From positions 1-10,644 of the forward strand of contig JAITKG010000052.1 in the NCBI GenBank assembly GCA_031278495.1: 10,644 nt of DNA. Direction: 5' to 3'. Position numbers and translations under genes: made by a program. Below, piece after piece: positions 5,794 through 10,644 of this stretch (its first letter is position 1; each line of letters opens with the position of its first letter). The notes beneath the pieces were generated by a model, which saw nothing but the letters and a program-made list of their open reading frames with translations, searched no databases and was not told the origin of the DNA. This stretch comes from Prevotellaceae bacterium. Lineage in GTDB: Bacteria; Bacteroidota; Bacteroidia; Bacteroidales; UBA932.

Positions 5794-6576
5794 TTACCAG
5801 CGCAATTTCAGCGTTACGGGGCAGTGGTCGGAATGTACGACGTCTTTCAGGATGCCGGCGTCGAGGAGGTTGTTTTGGAGGTTGCCGGTCGCCCAGAAGT
5901 AATCCAGTCGCCAACCGATGTTGCGGGCGCGCGACTGGGCAAAATAGCTCCACCAGCTGTAGCATTCCGTTTCTTCTTTATGGAATATCCGGAAAGTATC
6001 CACAAAACCGCATGATTCCAATGTGTCCAGCCATGCGCGTTCTTCGGGCAGGTAGCCCGACGTTTTTTCGTGCGCTTTGGGATTGTTGATGTCAACAGGT
6101 TTGTGGCTGATGTTGAAATCGCCGGTGATAATAATTTTGGGGCGCGTCAGGCGGAGTTGCAAAATATATTTCAGGAAATCGGCGAGGTAATCCATTTTGA
6201 AGTGCTGGCGTTCTTCGCCCATCGTTCCCGACGGGAAATAGGAACAGATGAGCGTTATGTCGCCGTAGTCGGCGCGGATGAACCGCCCTTCCGCATCGTA
6301 ACGCGGAATGCCGATACCGTAAATGACGTTGTCGGGTTGTTGTTTTGAAAAGACGCCCGTGCCGCTGTAGCCCTTTTTCTGTGCGGGATGCAGGAAACAA
6401 TGGTAGCCTAAACTTTCATAAAAAGCAACATCAACCTGGTCGTTCTGGGCTTTGGATTCCTGAATGCACAATACATCGGGATTTTCCTGTTGCAGCCACG
6501 TGTGCAACCCTTTTGTAACTGCCGACCGGATACCGTTAAGATTATAGGAAATAAGATATCGTTCCGGTGCTGCCAT
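5794..6576 (-). CDS. xth: Exodeoxyribonuclease III (AP endonuclease)
   Basis: This 260-residue ExoIII/APE1-family enzyme cleaves DNA 5' of abasic sites and removes 3' blocking groups in base-excision repair. The catalytic set is complete: N14 in YNLNGIRS, E40 in CIQESK, Y113 in SYFPSG, D153 and N155 in GDFN, D225 in RLDYF, and D250-H251 in SDHCPV. These match E. coli N7, E34, Y109, D151, N153, D229 and H259. The length is usual for the ExoA/ExoIII group. The ATG overlaps the stop codon of the bactofilin gene by one base (TAATG), so the two are very probably one operon with coupled translation, driven from 6979-7008. The N-terminus (MAAPERYLISYN) is a few residues longer than usual but agrees with this overlap. 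The repeat element at 5531-5728 begins 66 bases past the stop. Confidence 0.96.
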   Translation of the reverse strand: MAAPERYLISYNLNGIRSAVTKGLHTWLQQENPDVLCIQESKAQNDQVDVAFYESLGYHCFLHPAQKKGYSGTGVFSKQQPDNVIYGIGIPRYDAEGRFIRADYGDITLICSYFPSGTMGEERQHFKMDYLADFLKYILQLRLTRPKIIITGDFNISHKPVDINNPKAHEKTSGYLPEERAWLDTLESCGFVDTFRIFHKEETECYSWWSYFAQSRARNIGWRLDYFWATGNLQNNLLDAGILKDVVHSDHCPVTLKLRW

Positions 6577-6956
6577 TATTTTTTCGGGGGGGTAACGGTT
6601 GCTTTCGCATCCATAGTGCAGGTACCGTTGAATATGGCGCCTGCTTCGATACTTATTTTCGTTGTAACAATGCTGCCTTTTACATTAGACGTGCTTTTCA
6701 GGCTTATTATTTCCGAGATATTCAATGTCCCTTCCACTTGCCCGAAAATGTCGGTGGTGCGACCGATGATTTCTCCTTTGGTTTTTCCGGTATTCCCGAC
6801 AACCACCTTGCCTTTGGCTGTAATGTTGCCTTCCAGGAAGCCGTCCAGACGAATATCTCCGGGGGTGTTGATGTTTCCAATAACTTCTGTGCCTTGGCAA
6901 ATCCGGTTGATATTACTCATCGACTGTTGTTCTTGTTCACGTGCCATATGTTCCAT
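6576..6956 (-). CDS. Bactofilin (polymer-forming cytoskeletal protein)
   Basis: This 126-residue protein has the bactofilin (DUF583, BacA/CcmA) core at about residues 20-115. Short repeating beta strands with regular Gly and Val/Ile form a right-handed beta helix: GNINTPGDIRLDG, then GNITAKGKVVVG, GEIIGRTTDIFGQVEG, NISEIISLKS, VKGSIVTTKISIEAGAIFNG. Such proteins self-assemble into nucleotide-free filaments that place cell-wall or morphogenesis enzymes at the inner membrane. The flexible N-terminal (rich in Glu and Gln) and C-terminal (PPKK) tails are typical. Starts at Met1, Met4 and Met13 are possible; Met1 best fits the promoter at 6979-7008. No M23 peptidase is adjacent, as is common for bactofilins; instead the gene overlaps exonuclease III by one base. 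The gene ends in a run of C7, G and A6 next to the stop codon, a sequence prone to slippage. Confidence 0.92.
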   Translation of the reverse strand: MEHMAREQEQQSMSNINRICQGTEVIGNINTPGDIRLDGFLEGNITAKGKVVVGNTGKTKGEIIGRTTDIFGQVEGTLNISEIISLKSTSNVKGSIVTTKISIEAGAIFNGTCTMDAKATVTPPKK

Positions 6957-6978
6957 ATTTAAGTTTTAGTTGAGAAAA

Positions 6979-7008
6979 CAAAGTTACAATTTTTTTTTTA
7001 CTGGGCAA
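6979..7008 (-). promoter_or_regulatory. Predicted promoter of the bactofilin-xth operon
   Basis: On the minus strand TTG (7006-7008) lies 19 bp before TAACTTTG (6979-6986), a full match to TTG-N19-TAnnTTTG. The -33 element sits in the last codons of the U32 gene. The ATG at 6956 is 22 bases past the -7. Confidence 0.7.
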
Positions 7009-8236
7009 CTTTATACAATTTATCGGCGCGGCGAACTTTTCCGGGAATAGCAATGGAGCAGGCGTCGCCTTTGACGGCTTTCGGTACCGCCTGCAATTCC
7101 ACCCGGATTTCCGTAACGGTTTTGCGCACTACGCCGGTGGTGGGACCGATGACCAAGACCTCGTCGCCAACGGACAGTTCGCCGGTTTCGATTAAAAACT
7201 CCGCCACGCCCAACCGGTTGAAATAATTGGTGGCTTTGCCGATATATTCTTTCCGTTCGGTGGCTTTGTTGCCATATACTTCGCTCCATTCGCCGAGCCT
7301 TGCGCCCTGATAGTAGCCATCCCAAAAGCCGCGATTGAACACGGTTTTTAAAGTAGCGGTTAGCTGTTCCGCCAGTTGGGGCGTATAGCCGCCGGCGAGG
7401 AGCGCATCTATTGCGCGGCGGTAGCAAGCGGTTACGGTTTGCACATAATCGGCGGAACGGGCGCGACCTTCGATTTTGAGCACACGCACGCCGGCATCCA
7501 GCAGCTTGTCCAAAAAGCCAATGGTGCAAAGGTCTTTCGGCGACATGATGTACTGGTTGTCGATAGCCAGTTGCCGACCGGTTTCGTTGTCGGTAACCGT
7601 ATAGCCGCGCCGGCATATCTGGTAACATGCGCCGCGATTGGCGGAGGCGTTGTATTCGTGCAGGCTCAGGTAACATTTGCCGGACGTCGCCATGCACAAT
7701 GCGCCGTGGCAGAACAGTTCGATACGTACCGGTTGCCCGCCGGGACCTTTCACCGGCTCTGCCATTATCTGCGAATAGATTTTTTTTATTTTATCCAACG
7801 CCAGTTCGCGCGACAGCACTACCACATCGGCAAACTGTGCATAGAAGCGCACCGCTTCGATATTGGTCAGGTTGAGTTGCGTGGAAATATGTACTTCGAC
7901 GCCCTGCCGGCGGGCATGGTTAATGGCAGCCATATCCGACGCAATGATAGCCGAAACGCCCGCCTGCTTTGCCAAATCAATGATGCGGCGCATCTCGTCC
8001 AGTTCGTCGTCATATAATACCGTATTTACCGTAAGGTAAGAACGGATATGGCGTCGGCGGCAGAAGTCCGTCACACGCGCCAAATCGTCCGGCGAAAAAT
8101 TATTGGCTGACCGCGCCCGCATGTTCAGGTTACCCACGCCGAAATATACGGCGTCCGCCCCGCCCTGCGCCGCCGCCGCGAGGCATTCAAAGTTGCCCGC
8201 CGGCGCCATGAGTTCTATGTCGGTACTTTTCCCCAT
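6998..8236 (-). CDS. U32-family protein, probable RNA hydroxylase (TrhP-like)
   Basis: This 412-residue protein carries the 'peptidase U32' signature ELFCHGALCMATSGKCYLS at about residues 173-191. The N-terminus IELMAPAGNFECLAAAAQGGADAVYFG is the first strand and helix of its TIM barrel. Cysteines C176, C181, C188 and C204/C208 are placed as in relatives that bind a 4Fe-4S cluster. Characterised members are oxygen-independent hydroxylases, not proteases: E. coli TrhP makes 5-hydroxyuridine in tRNA, RlhA modifies 23S rRNA C2501, and UbiU/UbiV act in ubiquinone synthesis. Size and the CHGALC pattern are nearest TrhP, but the substrate is inferred. The frame can be opened from a TTG at 8242, but the ATG at 8236 (MGKSTDIELMAPAG) fits the family better. 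No TAnnTTTG promoter is visible in the 91-base gap to ettA, so it may be transcribed with ettA through the repeat at 8251-8332. Confidence 0.88.
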   Translation of the reverse strand: MGKSTDIELMAPAGNFECLAAAAQGGADAVYFGVGNLNMRARSANNFSPDDLARVTDFCRRRHIRSYLTVNTVLYDDELDEMRRIIDLAKQAGVSAIIASDMAAINHARRQGVEVHISTQLNLTNIEAVRFYAQFADVVVLSRELALDKIKKIYSQIMAEPVKGPGGQPVRIELFCHGALCMATSGKCYLSLHEYNASANRGACYQICRRGYTVTDNETGRQLAIDNQYIMSPKDLCTIGFLDKLLDAGVRVLKIEGRARSADYVQTVTACYRRAIDALLAGGYTPQLAEQLTATLKTVFNRGFWDGYYQGARLGEWSEVYGNKATERKEYIGKATNYFNRLGVAEFLIETGELSVGDEVLVIGPTTGVVRKTVTEIRVELQAVPKAVKGDACSIAIPGKVRRADKLYKVAQ

Positions 8237-8250
8237 CGTCAATCGTGGAT

Positions 8251-8327
8251 TATGAATTAGCGGTTAGTGGTTAGTGCTGGCGCGCCAGCCAACTCATAAC
8301 TCATAATTCATAACTCATAATTCATAA

Positions 8328-8332
<5 letters not shown>
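8251..8332. repeat. Middle repeat cluster in the ettA/U32 gap
   Basis: Three heptamers TTAGCGG, TTAGTGG, TTAGTGC (8257-8277) run into a perfect 14-bp palindrome GCTGGCGCGCCAGC (8276-8289). Six heptamers of AACTCAT/AATTCAT type follow (8291-8332, the last being AATTATT). The final unit overlaps the ettA stop codon at 8328-8330. The layout (word array, GC-rich module, second word array) is that of the left and right clusters. Confidence 0.85.
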
Positions 8333-10004
<1,672 letters not shown>

Positions 10005-10024
10005 AATCTAAAATTTTATGCAGG

Positions 10025-10054
10025 CAAAGATAGTAAATAGTTCTTGGTTGGCAA
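10025..10054 (-). promoter_or_regulatory. ettA: Predicted promoter of ettA
   Basis: On the minus strand TTG (10052-10054) is followed after 19 bp by TATCTTTG (10025-10032), a full match to the Bacteroidetes pattern. The ATG is 20 bases past the -7. The repeat cluster starts only about 5 bases upstream of the -33, so repeat growth would change the promoter's upstream context. Confidence 0.75.
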
Positions 10055-10058
10055 TGCT

Positions 10059-10350
10059 GATGTGCCAATGTGAAGATGTGGAGATGTGGCTGGCGCAGGC
10101 AGATGTGATGATGTGAAGATGTGAAGATGTGAAAATGTGGCTGGCGCCGGCTGATGTGAAGATGTGATGATGTGAAGATGTGGAAATGTGAAAATGTGGC
10201 TGGCGCCGGCTGATGTGAAGATGTGGCTGGCGCCGGCTGGGAAGTTAAGAACTAAGAGTTGGGCTGGCGCCGGCTGGGAAGTTAAGAACTAAGAGTTAAG
10301 AACTAAGAGTTGGGCTGGCGCCGGCTGATGTGAAGATGTGGCAGCACTAA
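10059..10350. repeat. Right mosaic repeat cluster (GGCTGGCGCCGGCT modules and word arrays)
   Basis: The near-palindrome GGCTGGCGCCGGCT occurs at 10139, 10198, 10225, 10262 and 10313 (14 bp each), with a variant (GCAGGC end) at 10088. Between copies are arrays of octamers GATGTGAA and variants (10059-10087, 10101-10138, 10153-10197, 10212-10224, 10327-10341), or heptamers AGTTAAG and AACTAAG (about 10242-10260 and 10279-10311). In one spacer the AGTTAAG/AACTAAG pair occurs once, in the next twice. Read on the opposite strand, both words and module are those of the left cluster. No coding potential is seen. Confidence 0.9.
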
Positions 10351-10497
10351 CCGTTCCCCGTTAGCCGTTAGCCGTTCCCCGTTCTCCGTTAGCCGTTCCC
10401 CGTTTGCCGTTAGCCGTTAGCCGTTCCCCGTTTGCCGTTTGCCGTTCCCCGTTAGCCGTGCGCCGTTTGCCGTGTGCCGTTAGCCGTGCGCCGTTTG
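10351..10497. repeat. Array of 21 heptamers CCGTNNN
   Basis: Exactly 21 units of 7 bp lie end to end without a single insertion or deletion. CCGT is invariant and the last three bases take only six forms: TAG (7 units), TCC (5), TTG (5), GCG (2), TCT (1) and GTG (1). The next unit, CCTTTTG at 10498, opens the 42-bp hairpin repeats. All three plus-strand frames meet TAG stops, so it is not coding in its left part. Confidence 0.9.
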
Positions 10498-10644
10498 CCT
10501 TTTGCCGATAGGCAAAAGCATAAAAACAGTTGTAAAGTACCTTTTGCCGACAGGCAAAAGCATAAAAACAATTGTAAAGTACCTTTTGCCGGTAGGCAAA
10601 AGCATAAAAACAATTGTAAAGTACCTTTTGCCGGTAGGCAAATG
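10498..10644. repeat. 42-bp tandem hairpin repeats, three and a half copies, running off the window
   Basis: Units start at 10498, 10540, 10582 and 10624; the last is cut by the window end. Each holds CTTTTGCC, a 4-base loop (GATA, GACA, GGTA, GGTA), GGCAAAAG, then a 22-bp conserved spacer ending GTAAAGTAC. Units differ only in the loop and at one spacer base (CAGTTG or CAATTG). The partial fourth unit reads GGCAAATG, breaking the stem. Spacers are conserved, so this is not a CRISPR array. Because 42 is a multiple of three, several frames stay open; no gene is claimed. Confidence 0.88.

Noticed and set aside
6998..8242. TTG start at 8242 for the U32 gene
   Set aside because: The ATG two codons later gives a normal N-terminus close to the conserved IELMAPAG strand, and no ribosome-binding evidence favours the TTG.
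10498..10644. CRISPR array
   Set aside because: Regular hairpin repeats suggested it, but the 22-bp spacers are practically identical between units, and no cas gene is in the window.
10456..10644. Coding gene with 14-residue tandem repeats (PFADRQKHKNNCKV in one frame)
   Set aside because: At least five of six frames stay open because the unit is 42 bp. Changes cluster in the hairpin loop rather than at third codon positions, and no start or family is evident. Sequence to the right would decide it.

Overview
The window looks like a chromosomal piece of a Bacteroidetes genome, most likely Bacteroidales, with moderate GC content. Five sites upstream of genes match the Bacteroidetes promoter pattern TTG/TTTG, a 19-21 bp gap, then TAnnTTTG. 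A sixth has the -7 element only. Start codons lack clear Shine-Dalgarno sequences. The proteins also have a Bacteroidetes flavour: a PdxJ with the VNINKVATLRNARGG motif, an anchored OmpH/Skp, a stand-alone Wzz-like protein, a bactofilin and a 412-residue U32 protein. The species cannot be named from sequence alone.

Layout, left to right. At 1-208 is the N-terminal part of a PIN-domain toxin gene that runs into repeat DNA. A mosaic of short repeats fills about 131-366. A plus-strand block follows: a membrane-anchored winged-helix regulator (441-1469), pdxJ (1522-2238) and an OmpH/Skp-like periplasmic protein (2277-2888). A perfect 21-bp hairpin (2914-2958) separates this block from the minus-strand genes. 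These are a Wzz-like chain-length determinant (2973-3944), an RsmF-type rRNA methyltransferase (start corrected to 5339), a gene-free stretch holding an inverted-repeat element (5531-5728), exonuclease III coupled to a bactofilin (5794-6956), a U32-family hydroxylase (start corrected to 8236) and ettA (8328-10004). The right end (10059-10644) has no gene. It holds three repeat types: octamer/heptamer words split by a GC-rich module, 21 heptamers of CCGTNNN, and 42-bp hairpin repeats that run off the window.

Function. Most genes are housekeeping: vitamin B6 synthesis, rRNA and RNA modification, translation control, DNA repair, and envelope or cytoskeletal proteins. Most appear to be transcribed singly or in pairs. 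No defence system, phage or complete mobile element is visible.

The unusual content is the repeat DNA. Clusters at the left end, in the ettA/U32 gap and at the right end share one grammar: a GC-rich near-palindrome (core GGCGCC or GCGCGC) alternates with arrays of 7- or 8-bp words. The left and right clusters use the same words in inverted orientation, about 10 kb apart. The PIN gene is interrupted where this vocabulary begins. The 5531-5728 element carries four 18-bp units whose hairpin stems show paired changes. These repeats are the best candidates for something poorly described; their function is unknown.
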